NCBI RefSeq assembly: GCF_019351405.1
Contig: NZ_JAHWZX010000018.1
Span: 1-42,162, forward strand
Reading direction: 5' to 3'
DNA: 42,162 bases
DNA from: Stakelama flava
GTDB taxonomy: Bacteria > Pseudomonadota > Alphaproteobacteria > Sphingomonadales > Sphingomonadaceae
Shown: piece after piece, positions 16,137-25,045 of the stretch
Numbering within the stretch: the stretch's first letter is position 1
How the letters are laid out: every line of letters starts with the position of its first letter
Position numbers and translations under genes: made by a program
The notes under the pieces: model-generated
Seen by the model: the letters and a program-made list of their open reading frames with translations, nothing else
What the model was told of the DNA's origin: nothing
Database searches by the model: none

Positions 16137-17363
16137 TCAGGCGGGCGCATCGGGCGCCCATTCGGGCCGCAATATGAAAAGAACCGTCGCCGCGCCAAGC
16201 GCCAGAAAGACGACGATCGCCGCCATCGGGGCAACGAAAGAACCCGTCAAGTGCAGCAGCCATCCGGTAACCAGCGGCGCGACGATGCCCGCAATCGCCA
16301 CTGCGGTGTTCTGTACGCCCTTCACCCGGCCGATGATCGGCTGCGGAATCATCATCATGCTGCACAGCGCAAGGTTGTTCGCGGTCGCCAGCCCCAATCC
16401 CGAAAGCGAAACCACGTTCCAGAACAGCGCCGTCTGCACATCTTCGGCCCGCGCGCCGATCAACGTCGTCGCGGCGCAGGCGAAGCCCGCCAGAACGAAC
16501 CCCTTGCGGATGGCCACCGCGCGCCCGAACCGGCGCACAAGCTCGTCCGCCGCCCATCCCGACGCGAACGCCACCAGCGCGATGCCGGCGAAGCTGGCGA
16601 AGGCATATATTCCCATCCGCTCCAGCGACAGGCCGCGCTGTTCGACCAGATAAGCGGGCATCCAGGTCATGCAGAAAAATACGAAATAATTGTAACAAAA
16701 ATACACGACCAGCGTGCCGAGGATGAACCGGTTCGCGAGGATCGAAACAATCGGCGCCGACGCTTCGTGACCGCCGCGCGGCACGGCGTCGGCGCGGCGA
16801 TCGGAAGGCGGCGCGTCGCGGGCGAGCGCCACCCACGGCAGCAGCCAGACAAGCCCGGTCAATCCCGTCAGCGCGAACATCCAGCGCCAGTCGAGCGCGG
16901 TGATGAACCAGGCGGCGAGCGGCGCGCTGAGCGCCGGGCCGAACTTCGTTCCCAGCGCATAGAAGCCGAGCGCGGCGCCGCTGCGATCGGGATCGAAATT
17001 GCCGCGTATCCAGCGATAGGTGCCGGGCACCACCACCGCCTCGGCCGCTCCGACGAGCAGGCGCATCACGATCAGCCCGGCAAGCGTCGTCATCAGCCCG
17101 ATCATCGCCGATGCCGCGCACCACAGCGCGAAGCTGATCGCGTAAGGCCATTTCACGCCGAACCGGTCGACCACCCATCCCATCGGCATCTGCATCACCG
17201 CATAGGACCAAAAAAATGCCGAATTCACCCAGCCGCGATCGATGTCCGAAAGCGCGAAATGCGCCTTGAACGCCGGGTCCGTCAGCGCCGACGATACGCT
17301 CATCCTGTCGATGAACGCGATCAGCGCGCCCAGCGATAGGATTGCAAGCGTCGCCCAGCGCAA
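16137..17363 (-). CDS. MFS transporter, anion:cation symporter (ACS)-type
   Basis: A 408-aa inner-membrane carrier with about twelve hydrophobic segments. The loop motif MGWVVDRFGVKWP after TM2 and the early FIDRMSVSSAL segment fit the ACS group of organic-anion/H+ symporters that includes carriers for hydroxylated aromatic acids and phthalate. The first in-frame start is a TTG at 17363; no ATG exists upstream before the preceding gene, and the ribosome-binding site is distant, so the start is uncertain. Its location inside the ring-cleavage operon, between the amidohydrolase and dioxygenase genes, points to uptake of the operon's aromatic acid substrate. Confidence 0.85.
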   Translation of the reverse strand: MRWATLAILSLGALIAFIDRMSVSSALTDPAFKAHFALSDIDRGWVNSAFFWSYAVMQMPMGWVVDRFGVKWPYAISFALWCAASAMIGLMTTLAGLIVMRLLVGAAEAVVVPGTYRWIRGNFDPDRSGAALGFYALGTKFGPALSAPLAAWFITALDWRWMFALTGLTGLVWLLPWVALARDAPPSDRRADAVPRGGHEASAPIVSILANRFILGTLVVYFCYNYFVFFCMTWMPAYLVEQRGLSLERMGIYAFASFAGIALVAFASGWAADELVRRFGRAVAIRKGFVLAGFACAATTLIGARAEDVQTALFWNVVSLSGLGLATANNLALCSMMMIPQPIIGRVKGVQNTAVAIAGIVAPLVTGWLLHLTGSFVAPMAAIVVFLALGAATVLFILRPEWAPDAPA

Positions 17364-17409
17364 CGCTTTGCCGTCGTTCCGATGCCCCCTGCCGGTTATG
17401 ACGCGCCGC

Positions 17410-18261
17410 TCAGACGGCGAGTGCGGAATAGAGCTTTTGCGCGGTGCGCGAGAATATCCACTCCCGATCTTCCTCGGACAGCGTCGACAACCGGTCCTGC
17501 GCCGTCGCCTTGATCTCTTCCAGCGTGCCCGGCGAGGTCGGGAAATTCGACCCCCAGGCGAGCCGTTGCGCGCCGAACGTTTCGACGATTTTCGGGAACA
17601 GCGTTTCGGGCGTTGCCGCCCCCTTTTTCGAATCGCCCATGATGCGGGGCGTGAGCTTCAGGTAAATATTGTCGATCGGCGCGAGGTCGAACAGGCTCTG
17701 CGCATTGGCATAGGGCGGTCCGTCGGTGACATCGGGCCGACCGAGATGATCGAGGATGATGTCGACCTTCGGGAACCGCTTCGCGAGCGCAGTCACCGCC
17801 GACAGCCCGACAGGCCCGGTCTGGATGCACATCGGAATGCCCAGTTCGCTCAACGTTTCCCAGCCGGGATAAGCGCGTGGATCGTCCAGTTCGCTTGGAT
17901 CGAACTCCTTGGTCGATCCGCCGGTGAAGACGCGCAAGCCCTTAAGCCCCCTGTCGACCCATTCGCGGATCGTCGCGGGAGCGTCAGGCGCGAGCATGTC
18001 CACCGACCCCACCGCGACAAGGCGGTCGGGATAGGCGTTGCAGGCATCGACGACATAGCTGTTGTCGAAGCCGTAGGTGGTCGACGAATGCACCACTGCC
18101 GCCTTGGCGACGCCCGCATCGTCCATCGCGGCGATCAGCGATTCCACCGTCGATGGCCGTTCCCGCGACCAGTCGGAACGTTTGCCGAACAACGGCGCCG
18201 GCGGATAACGGCTCTCGTCGTCCGAAATAACATGTGGATGAACGTCGATATAATTGGTCAC
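17410..18261 (-). CDS. Amidohydrolase family protein, LigI-like (2-pyrone-4,6-dicarboxylate hydrolase type)
   Basis: A 283-aa TIM-barrel amidohydrolase starting with a GTG at 18261 preceded by GGAGG. Features are the metal-binding start YIDVHPHV, the strand IILDHLGRPDV and RLAWGSNFPTSPG near the end, the Asn replacing the usual Asp of 'GSDFP'. LigI-type hydrolases open 2-pyrone-4,6-dicarboxylate to 4-oxalomesaconate, and this is the best fit given the LigJ-like gene directly upstream in transcription order. The Asp-to-Asn change in the last motif is notable because that Asp normally activates water in this superfamily. Other lactone or decarboxylation reactions remain possible. Confidence 0.7.
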   Translation of the reverse strand: MTNYIDVHPHVISDDESRYPPAPLFGKRSDWSRERPSTVESLIAAMDDAGVAKAAVVHSSTTYGFDNSYVVDACNAYPDRLVAVGSVDMLAPDAPATIREWVDRGLKGLRVFTGGSTKEFDPSELDDPRAYPGWETLSELGIPMCIQTGPVGLSAVTALAKRFPKVDIILDHLGRPDVTDGPPYANAQSLFDLAPIDNIYLKLTPRIMGDSKKGAATPETLFPKIVETFGAQRLAWGSNFPTSPGTLEEIKATAQDRLSTLSEEDREWIFSRTAQKLYSALAV

Positions 18262-18305
18262 GCCTGCCCCTCCGGCACCGCTGTTTTTCCTACGTCTTAC
18301 TAAGA

Positions 18306-19328
18306 CTATTTGCCCTGCGCCTTCAGCCGCGCATCAAGACGCGGATAGACGCGTCGGGCATTGCCCTCGAATATCTTGGCGCGGTCGGCGTCGCTCAGGT
18401 CGAGCGAGTCGACATAGCGTTTGGTATCGTCGAAATATTGTCCGGTATCGGGGTCCTTGCCGCGCACCGCGCCAATCATTTCCGAACCGAACAGGACATT
18501 ATCCACGGGAACCACGTCGGCAAGCAACGCCACGCCCGGCGCATGATAGACGCAGGTGTCGAAGAAGACGTTTTCGAGCAGCCCTTCCAGCGGTCGATCC
18601 ATCATTTCCAGCGACATGCCGCGATACCGGCCCCAGTGATACGGCACCGCCCCACCGCCATGCGGGATGACCAGGCGAAGTTCCGGGAAATCCTTGAAAA
18701 GATCGGACTGGAGAATCTGCATGAACACCGAGGTATCGGCGTTGATGTAATGCGCGCCCGTTCCGTGAAAATTGGGATTGCAGGACGCGGCGACGTGAAT
18801 CATCCCCGGCACGTCTAGTTCGCACATCGCCTCGAACAGCGGATACCACTCCTTGTCGGTGAACGGCTTTCCGGTCCAATAGCCGCCGGTCGGGTCGGGA
18901 TTGATGTTGCAGCCGACGAACCCGAGCTCCTCGACGCAGCGGCGAAGCTCGGGCACGCTGTTCTTCGGCGGCGCGGCGGGCGATTGTGGCAGCATGCACA
19001 CCGGCACGAAATTGTCGGGGTAAAGCTCCGTGACGCGATGGACGAGATCGTTGGAGACCGCGGCCCATTCGAGGCTTGTCCGCTCATTGCCGAGATGATG
19101 GCTCATCAGCCCCGCGATCGGCGAAAACAGCGTCAGGTCGCCGCCGCGTTCCTGTTGCAGCTTGAGCTGGCCGTCCTCTATCCCCTCGCGAATCTGGTCG
19201 TCGCTTACGAACGCTTCCTCGCGGGTCGGACCCTCGGCGGGATTGTCCGCCGCCGCCACCTGACGTTGGCGCCATTTGCGAAAATGCTGGGGAACGGTCG
19301 TGAAGTGACCATGGCAATCGATAATCAT
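18306..19328 (-). CDS. Amidohydrolase family protein, LigJ-like (4-oxalomesaconate hydratase type)
   Basis: A 340-aa protein starting at an ATG (MIIDCHGHFTT). This N-terminus with the HxH metal motif, the segment INPDPTGGYW, then EWYPLFEAMCELDVPGMIHV, LRLVIPHGGGAVPYHWGR and VLFGSEMIGAV closely follows the order and spacing of LigJ from Sphingobium, which is also about 341 residues. LigJ adds water to 4-oxalomesaconate to give 4-carboxy-4-hydroxy-2-oxoadipate. It sits between the Pht5-type and LigI-like genes in the operon. The substrate could be a methylated or otherwise modified relative, but a hydratase of the 4,5-cleavage route is the most likely role. Confidence 0.8.
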   Translation of the reverse strand: MIIDCHGHFTTVPQHFRKWRQRQVAAADNPAEGPTREEAFVSDDQIREGIEDGQLKLQQERGGDLTLFSPIAGLMSHHLGNERTSLEWAAVSNDLVHRVTELYPDNFVPVCMLPQSPAAPPKNSVPELRRCVEELGFVGCNINPDPTGGYWTGKPFTDKEWYPLFEAMCELDVPGMIHVAASCNPNFHGTGAHYINADTSVFMQILQSDLFKDFPELRLVIPHGGGAVPYHWGRYRGMSLEMMDRPLEGLLENVFFDTCVYHAPGVALLADVVPVDNVLFGSEMIGAVRGKDPDTGQYFDDTKRYVDSLDLSDADRAKIFEGNARRVYPRLDARLKAQGK

Positions 19329-19359
19329 CCAATTCTCCAGTCGCGGGACAAACGCCGCG

Positions 19360-20376
19360 CTATTGCGTTGAACAGCCGGCTGCGGCTTCGGCTCGCGTGG
19401 GGGCGGTCTGTGGATCGACGAACAATTCCCCAATTGACATCCGCTTCGGCGTCAGTCCCTGTGTAAAAGCCGTCTGCTCCAGCGCTTGGATTGTCGGCCG
19501 GTTTTCCTCAATGCCGTAGGGCAACGGATCGGGACCGACGATTTCCTGAAGCTTGCGGTATTTGTCCGCCTGCTTGCCTGTCGCGGCGCCGGAGTTGAGC
19601 GTTTCGAGCCACTCCTCCTTCGCTTGGGTGAAGGCATCATTTAACGAGCGCGCGATCCACGGGTGCTTGGCCAGCACCTCGTCCTTTACAACAATCGTCC
19701 CGTGCATCGGATAGACACCGGTGCGGGCGTAATATTCCGCCTCCACCTTGGCGGCATTGGGAATAAGGTCAGGATAGGCGCTGGTGTCGACTTCCTGCCA
19801 CCCGCCGGTGGGCGAGCCGGTCCGGCCGATGCCGGCAGCGGCCTCAACCCCCGCCTGCAGGTCTCCGTCAGCGATCATGTCGGCGAGCGAACGCCCTTCC
19901 GGTGCATGGCGGACATTGGGCGGCAGCTTGAGCTGGGTAACGTGCTCCTCGTCGTCGACGACCCAGTTCACCTTGTCATTATCCATACCATATTCGTCGA
20001 TGAACACCTGACGAATCCACACGCCGGTGGTCACCGAATAGGCGCGAACGCCGACGGTTTTGCCTTCAAGGTCCTTCGGTGTCCTGATACCGGCGTCGGG
20101 GCGGACCAGCATGCCACCGTGATGAAAGCGCCGGACGACAAAGATCGGCAGCGCGACGAACGGATATCCGTAAGCGCGCGCGATGATGTAGGTGGTGGGC
20201 GCCAGTTCGCAGACATCGAATTCAAGATCGCGGACCATCCGGCGGAATGCCCCGATCTGAGGTTTTACGGTAATGAACTCGGCGTCGACCCCGTCGATCG
20301 GGATCGATCCATCCCGAATACGCGATGTATGCGGATGTTCGGCAATCGCGAGTTTGAGATGCACTTTGTCGGCCAC
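19360..20376 (-). CDS. 4,5-dihydroxyphthalate decarboxylase-like (Pht5-type) protein, copy 2; first gene of operon
   Basis: A 338-aa relative of the copy at 11591-12490, sharing the pattern FDVCELAPTTYIIAR, GKTVGVRAYSVTTGVWIRQV and EYGMDNDKVNWVVDDEE. It lacks a signal peptide. The start is taken as the GTG at 20376 after GGAGGG; an in-frame codon further upstream gives a poor leader. It is about 40 residues longer than copy 1, with insertions in the second half, so the two are old paralogues or separately acquired rather than a recent duplication. As the first operon gene next to the divergent LysR regulator, it may perform the entry reaction, for example decarboxylation of an aromatic dicarboxylate (inference). 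Confidence 0.75.
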   Translation of the reverse strand: MADKVHLKLAIAEHPHTSRIRDGSIPIDGVDAEFITVKPQIGAFRRMVRDLEFDVCELAPTTYIIARAYGYPFVALPIFVVRRFHHGGMLVRPDAGIRTPKDLEGKTVGVRAYSVTTGVWIRQVFIDEYGMDNDKVNWVVDDEEHVTQLKLPPNVRHAPEGRSLADMIADGDLQAGVEAAAGIGRTGSPTGGWQEVDTSAYPDLIPNAAKVEAEYYARTGVYPMHGTIVVKDEVLAKHPWIARSLNDAFTQAKEEWLETLNSGAATGKQADKYRKLQEIVGPDPLPYGIEENRPTIQALEQTAFTQGLTPKRMSIGELFVDPQTAPTRAEAAAGCSTQ

Positions 20377-20718
20377 AATCCCTCCAGAACATGTTGCGGG
20401 CCAGCCGGCCACCGGCCTGCGGTTTGCCTCCAAAGCAAGCGGCCGGACGAGGTTTAAGTCAACGGCGCCCCCTACGAACAATGAGCCCTACACATAGAAT
20501 TTATATGTCCCTACGGGCGCTGCATTGTTCCGCTACGGACTATTCAACATGGCATATTGATAAATTGATCGGGGGCATAAGTTTAGCGCAAGCGCTCAAC
20601 GCGAAGGCGGGATAGATCCAACATCTAGGCTGATGAGACTGCATATTTCCGGTAACTTATCGCATTGCCCCGCTATAGGTTTTGCAATATTGCTCGCACG
20701 CGAGAGGATATAAAAACC
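20377..20718. promoter_or_regulatory. Divergent control region between catabolic operon and tandem-HTH LysR gene
   Basis: This 342-bp AT-richer spacer carries no gene. It holds three inverted repeats: ACATA-N7-TATGT at 20492-20508, AGCGC-AA-GCGCT at 20585-20596, and the perfect palindrome GCAATATTGC at 20684-20693, close to the regulator start. LysR regulators typically bind T-N11-A palindromes between divergent promoters, so these are the best operator candidates, the last one for autoregulation. Exact promoters could not be fixed. Confidence 0.5.
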
Positions 20719-21957
20719 ATGAAAGACAATGTTCGACAGCGAGCGGATGCCATTAGCCTTCGACAGCTTCGTCTCTTCAAGTCTATCGGGGAATTGAAAA
20801 GTGTCCGTCGCGCTTCGGATGTGTGTGGGCTGTCTCAACCGGCGGTGACCCAGGCACTTGCGAAGATGGAACGACAAATTGGCGCTATGCTAGTTGATCG
20901 CGGGGTGGGCGGCAGTTTTCTCAACGAACTTGGAGAAATTTTTCATGCGCGGGTCCAACGCTGCTTTGCGCAGATCGAAGAGGCCGTTATCGCCAACGGC
21001 CTCACTCCCGGACAGGACGAGGCTGGCGCGATCGTCAATCGGCTGACCCGATCACAATTGCGAACCCTTATCAGCATTATTGAACATGGCTCGTTCGAGG
21101 GCGGCGCCGATGCATTGGGCATTTCGCCTGCGTCGCTTCAGCGTGCGTCGCGCGATCTCGAATCCAACGTAAAGCTCTCGCTTTTTTATCGTACCGCTGC
21201 CGGGCTGCTGGTCACGCCCGCCGGCGCCGAGTTCGGGCGGCGCATCAAGCTCGCCCTGCAGGAAATTATCTGGGGCATCGAGGAAATAGACGCGATGCGC
21301 GGCGAAACGAGTCGCCAAATCGTGATCGGCGCGATGCCTTTCGGAGGAAGCGTGCTGCTCGCCTCTGTACTGGACGAGTTTTTACAGCTGCACCCAAAAG
21401 CGGACATCCGTATCGTAAGCGACAGCGCCGCTGAGATGGCGAAAAGCCTGCGCGCAGGCGATGTCGACCTGATGATCGGTCTGCTTCCCGAATTGGACGG
21501 CGATGACCTTGCCAGCGAGGCGCTGGCGAACACACCCTATTCGGTCGTGGCACGTCGGGCACACCCGCTGGCGCGAAAGGGATTTCTTTCGCTCGACGAC
21601 CTCGCCGAATGCGACTGGATCGTAGGTGAAACCGGGTCCAGCAGGCGCAGATGTTTCGAGGGATTGTTTGCCGAACAGCATGCCCCCCAAACCCGCATCG
21701 CAACCTGCGTTACTCCGGTCATACGACTATTGCTCGAAAGCAGCGATCGTCTCACCCTGATGACGACATTTGAACTGCAATATGCCGGGGATAGCTTGCG
21801 TTCACTTCCATATGGACCGGTGCTGCCCGTGCCGTCGATCGGTGTCACCCGGCGGTCCAATTGGCTACCCACGCGATTGCACACCGACTTTATAGATATT
21901 TTGCGCTCCCACGTTGCTGAGGTTGGACGTGACGGGGAAATGCGCCGGGCGGGCTGA
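20719..21957 (+). CDS. LysR-family transcriptional regulator with two N-terminal HTH domains
   Basis: A 412-aa protein, about 100 residues longer than usual LysR regulators. A first winged-HTH lies at about residues 12-65 (LRQLRLFKSIGELKSVRRAS, then CGLSQPAVTQALAKME). A second, separately recognisable LysR-type HTH lies at about 108-170 (TRSQLRTLISIIEHGSFEGG, then LGISPASLQRASRDLE, ending in LLVTPAGAEFGRRI). The effector-binding domain follows from about 190 (VIGAMPFGG). The ATG at 20719 has a GAGAGGA box upstream. It is divergent from the nine-gene catabolic operon and is its likely regulator; the dienelactone hydrolase and DHA2 exporter downstream run in the same direction and may be co-regulated. 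Confidence 0.85.
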   Translation: MKDNVRQRADAISLRQLRLFKSIGELKSVRRASDVCGLSQPAVTQALAKMERQIGAMLVDRGVGGSFLNELGEIFHARVQRCFAQIEEAVIANGLTPGQDEAGAIVNRLTRSQLRTLISIIEHGSFEGGADALGISPASLQRASRDLESNVKLSLFYRTAAGLLVTPAGAEFGRRIKLALQEIIWGIEEIDAMRGETSRQIVIGAMPFGGSVLLASVLDEFLQLHPKADIRIVSDSAAEMAKSLRAGDVDLMIGLLPELDGDDLASEALANTPYSVVARRAHPLARKGFLSLDDLAECDWIVGETGSSRRRCFEGLFAEQHAPQTRIATCVTPVIRLLLESSDRLTLMTTFELQYAGDSLRSLPYGPVLPVPSIGVTRRSNWLPTRLHTDFIDILRSHVAEVGRDGEMRRAG

Positions 21958-22058
21958 TCAAAGCATACCGGACAGGTCTGATCCTATCTTATGCGGGGCA
22001 GAACGAATGGTTGGTGCCGATCAAGGATTGGTAGCGAAGCGGCAGGAGTATAATCGCC

Positions 22059-22823
22059 ATGCCCACCACTACCATGCGCAAGTTCGTTATTCAGACCCCC
22101 GACGGAACCTGCCCGATCTATCTCCACATGGGGACCAGCGCCAACAACAACGCCCTTCCGGCGATTATCATGTATATGGACGGGCCGGGCATACGTCCGG
22201 CGATTCATGAAATTGCCGCCAGGTTGGCCGGTGAGGGGTATGCAGTTGCGCTGCCCGATCTGTTCTATCGCGGCGGCGCCTATGAGCCAGTTCATGTGAA
22301 AGCGGTCTGGAACGACCCTGAGCGGAAGGCGGCACATCGGGCCAATTTCATGGAAACTGCTACGCCGTCAGGCGTGATGGCTGACACGAAAGAACTGATA
22401 GCCGCGCTCGACAGGATCGAGGAAATCGACGCTTCGCGCATTGGCGTCGTCGGCTATTGCATGGGCGGAAGGCTCGCACTCGTTGCCGCGGCAACCTTTC
22501 CCGATCGCGTCGCGGTCGCAGCATCCTATCATGGCGGGGGACTGGCCACGACCAAGCCGGACAGTCCCCACTTGCTCGCTTATCGGATTCGCGGCCGGAT
22601 TTACGTTGCAGGCGCCATGGCAGACAGCAATTTCAACGACGAGCAAAAGTCTGTGCTGGAAACCGCTCTCACTAATGCCGGTGTTGCGCATGTAGTAGAG
22701 ACCTACCCAGCAAAACATGGCTGGGTACCACGCGACATGCCTGCGCACGACGCCGAACAGGCGGAGCGCCATTGGCAAACGTTGGTTCCGCTGATGGACA
22801 ACGTCCTCCAATCACAAGCGTGA
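22059..22823 (+). CDS. Dienelactone hydrolase family protein
   Basis: A 254-aa alpha/beta hydrolase with the dienelactone hydrolase pattern: nucleophile elbow GYCMGG with C134, a candidate acid around D189, and H220 in KHGWVPRD. Typical DLH enzymes open dienelactones in catechol catabolism, but many homologues act on other esters or lactones. The ATG at 22059 follows AGGAG. It lies 100 bp after the LysR gene and 4 nt before the DHA2 transporter start, so it is probably co-transcribed with the latter. A role on lactone by-products of the neighbouring ring-cleavage pathway is plausible but inferred. Confidence 0.85.
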   Translation: MPTTTMRKFVIQTPDGTCPIYLHMGTSANNNALPAIIMYMDGPGIRPAIHEIAARLAGEGYAVALPDLFYRGGAYEPVHVKAVWNDPERKAAHRANFMETATPSGVMADTKELIAALDRIEEIDASRIGVVGYCMGGRLALVAAATFPDRVAVAASYHGGGLATTKPDSPHLLAYRIRGRIYVAGAMADSNFNDEQKSVLETALTNAGVAHVVETYPAKHGWVPRDMPAHDAEQAERHWQTLVPLMDNVLQSQA

Positions 22824-22827
22824 AGAG

Positions 22828-24345
22828 ATGCCGATGAAACAGCGGTCGGGCGAGGAAGTCACTGATCGCGAACGTCAGGTCGCCGAAGCGATTTCAGACA
22901 ATGCAGACCACGCTTCCCCGGTGAAGCGTACGAACACCGTGTCTCATCATTCCCCCAATTATAGGACCGTAGCGCTTATCATCGCGTGCGGCCTCTTCAT
23001 GCAAAATCTGGACGCGACAGTACTCGCGACCGCGTTGCCGACCATGGCTCAGGGATTCGGCGTTTCTCCCGCAGGAATAAGTCTTGCGCTCACATCCTAT
23101 CTGCTGGCCTTGGCAATCTTCATTCCTGCGTCGGGTGTGGTCGCCGACAAGTTCGGCCCGCGACAAACGTTTCAGTCGGCGATAGCCGTCTTCCTTGTCG
23201 GATCGGTGGCCTGTGCGCTGTCCCCCACGCTTTCAATGCTTGTCGCTGCGCGTTTCCTGCAGGGAGTTGGCGGCGCAATGATGGTGCCGGTGGGACGACT
23301 CGTATTGCTCCGGTCGGTGGAAAAGCGCGATTTGGTATCGGCGGTATCCTGGCTCGCCATGCCGGCCATGATTGGACCGATTCTGGGGCCACCAGTCGGC
23401 GGTTTCATCGTTACCTATCTCCATTGGAGCTGGATATTCTGGATCAACGTCCCGATGGGGTTGTTCGGCATTTTCATGGTCGGCCGCTTCGTTCCGAATA
23501 TCCGATCCGAAGAGGCCAGCCCGTTCGATGTGCCGGGATTCCTTCTATCGGGCGCCGGGTTGGGAGCAGTGCTGTTTGGACTGGAACTCGTCAGTCGTCC
23601 CGGTCATGGTCAGGTTGCTGCATCGCTGCTCCTGATTGGCGCGATGAGCCTTTGCGGCTATGTTGCGCATGCCCGCCGGGTGGAACGCCCCATCCTCGAC
23701 CTCAAACTGTTGCGAGTGAAGTCCTTTCGGCTTTCGGTTGTGGGAGGCACACTTTTGCGCATTACCCATGGCGCCAATCCCTTCCTCCTCCCCATGTTGA
23801 TGCAACTCGCTTTCGGTCTGAGCGCGGCAGCTAGCGGCATGGTAACGGTTTCCACTGCTGTCGGAGCCTTTGCTATGAAAAGCGTGGTCCGCCGCCTGTT
23901 GAGGCTGTGGGGATTCAGGAACAGCCTGTCCGCAATCGGGCTTATGTCGCCGCTTACATTCGCGGCGATCGGTTTAATACGCCCATCCTGGCCCTGGCCG
24001 GCGATCATCGCTCTGCTGATGTTCTACGGATTCCTGACGTCGCTGCAATTTTCTGCGCTGAACACCATCGTTTACGATGAAGTGCCCCAAGAACAGCTGA
24101 GCAGAGCCACCAGCTTCTATTCGACGGTACAGCAGCTATCAATGTCACTGGGCGTGGTGTCAGGGGCCGGTATTTTGACCCTCTCCATGAACCTTAACGG
24201 GCATACCGAACCGCAGTTCGGGGATTTTTCAATGGCCATGTGGGGCGTCGCGACCATCGGAGTCTTGGCAATCTTTGCAAATCTTCGCTTCGACCCCGAT
24301 GCCGGAGCAGAAATGGCGGGACGTTCTCGGCGCGATCAACCTTAA
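22828..24345 (+). CDS. MFS transporter, DHA2 (EmrB/QacA)-type
   Basis: A 505-aa inner-membrane protein with about fourteen hydrophobic segments after a hydrophilic N-terminal tail of about 45 residues. Family signatures are LDATVLATALPTMAQ in TM1, the loop motif GVVADKFGPRQ, ARFLQGVGGAMMVPVGRLVL in TM4, and GPILGPPVGGFIV (motif C of antiporters) in TM5. Such drug:H+ antiporters export toxic organic compounds. The start may be the ATG at 22828 or that at 22834. It follows the dienelactone hydrolase gene by 4 nt. Export of toxic aromatic intermediates is a reasonable inference. Confidence 0.85.
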   Translation: MPMKQRSGEEVTDRERQVAEAISDNADHASPVKRTNTVSHHSPNYRTVALIIACGLFMQNLDATVLATALPTMAQGFGVSPAGISLALTSYLLALAIFIPASGVVADKFGPRQTFQSAIAVFLVGSVACALSPTLSMLVAARFLQGVGGAMMVPVGRLVLLRSVEKRDLVSAVSWLAMPAMIGPILGPPVGGFIVTYLHWSWIFWINVPMGLFGIFMVGRFVPNIRSEEASPFDVPGFLLSGAGLGAVLFGLELVSRPGHGQVAASLLLIGAMSLCGYVAHARRVERPILDLKLLRVKSFRLSVVGGTLLRITHGANPFLLPMLMQLAFGLSAAASGMVTVSTAVGAFAMKSVVRRLLRLWGFRNSLSAIGLMSPLTFAAIGLIRPSWPWPAIIALLMFYGFLTSLQFSALNTIVYDEVPQEQLSRATSFYSTVQQLSMSLGVVSGAGILTLSMNLNGHTEPQFGDFSMAMWGVATIGVLAIFANLRFDPDAGAEMAGRSRRDQP

Positions 24346-24448
24346 TTCCCAGTTTTTCAACGACAGCCGAACTGCTTAGGCCGTAAAGCCATAAAAGTTG
24401 CCGCCATCTCAGCCCCATGCCAGACCTTTCCGCGATGAAGGAGGTCAG

Positions 24449-24770
24449 ATGACTGAAACGCCATTCGTGGAGCGCAGGTTCGAGCTTGATGGCAGTGAAT
24501 TGGTCGTTTGCTTTTTCACGCATCAAAGGCGCCTGGAAGCGAGTTCCAATGCCGTTATCTCATAGGATGGCCGGAACGAGAGGTTCGCCGGTATACGTGC
24601 GGCCTGGATGGGCTCCAAGCCCTCATGCTGGCCATCGCATCGTCCATACCGAGCTTATCAAGAGTGATGCGTATAAGGCCGGACGCCTTACTTGGTGCGA
24701 TCAGGCCGATCTCGACCTTCCGCCCACTTGGGGTGAGGGATCGCTATATGACCCGCCACCACAGCCATAA
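24449..24770 (+). pseudogene. Degraded DUF6968-like small gene with two frameshifts
   Basis: An ATG at 24449 with GAAGGAGG upstream opens a protein-like start (MTETPFVERRFELDGSELVV), which stops after 39 codons. Similar coding character resumes in a second frame (about 24508-24640: FQCRYLIGWPE, then GLDGLQALMLAIAS) and then in a third (about 24630-24770: KAGRLTWCDQADLDLP). Joined, the three pieces read like one roughly 100-residue protein of a sphingomonad hypothetical family I believe is DUF6968. Two indels have disabled it. It lies at the edge of the IS scar. Confidence 0.55.
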
Positions 24771-24808
24771 GCCTTTCAATCCCGCTTAGATTCTGATTCA
24801 GGGCCGGC

Positions 24809-25045
24809 ATGAGCCGATATGACCTGACCGACTTTGAGTGGCGCGTGATCGAGCCGCTGTTGCCCAATAAGCCGAGGGGCGTGCCGCGTGTCGATGACCG
24901 GCGCGGTATGAACGGAATATTCTGGGTGCTGCGATCAGGCGCTCCATGGCGCGATCTACCCGAACGCTACGGTCCACGAACCACCTGCTACAATCGCTTC
25001 GTGCGATGGCGGAAAGCGGGCGTATGGGATCAGATGATGACATAG
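24809..25045 (+). pseudogene. IS5-family transposase, N-terminal fragment
   Basis: The start MSRYDLTDFEWRVIEPLLP and the segments MNGIFWVLRSGAPWRDLP and CYNRFVRWRKAGVWD match the N-terminal domain of IS5-family (IS1031/ISL2-like) transposases. Homology ends about residue 77, where the sequence runs into IS3-derived DNA at about 25037-25042; the TAG stop comes from the junction. The DDE catalytic domain is missing, so it is dead. Confidence 0.85.

Noticed and set aside
15133..16653. A 506-codon open frame on the plus strand
   Set aside because: Antisense to the dioxygenase and MFS genes, both of which have clear motifs and start signals.
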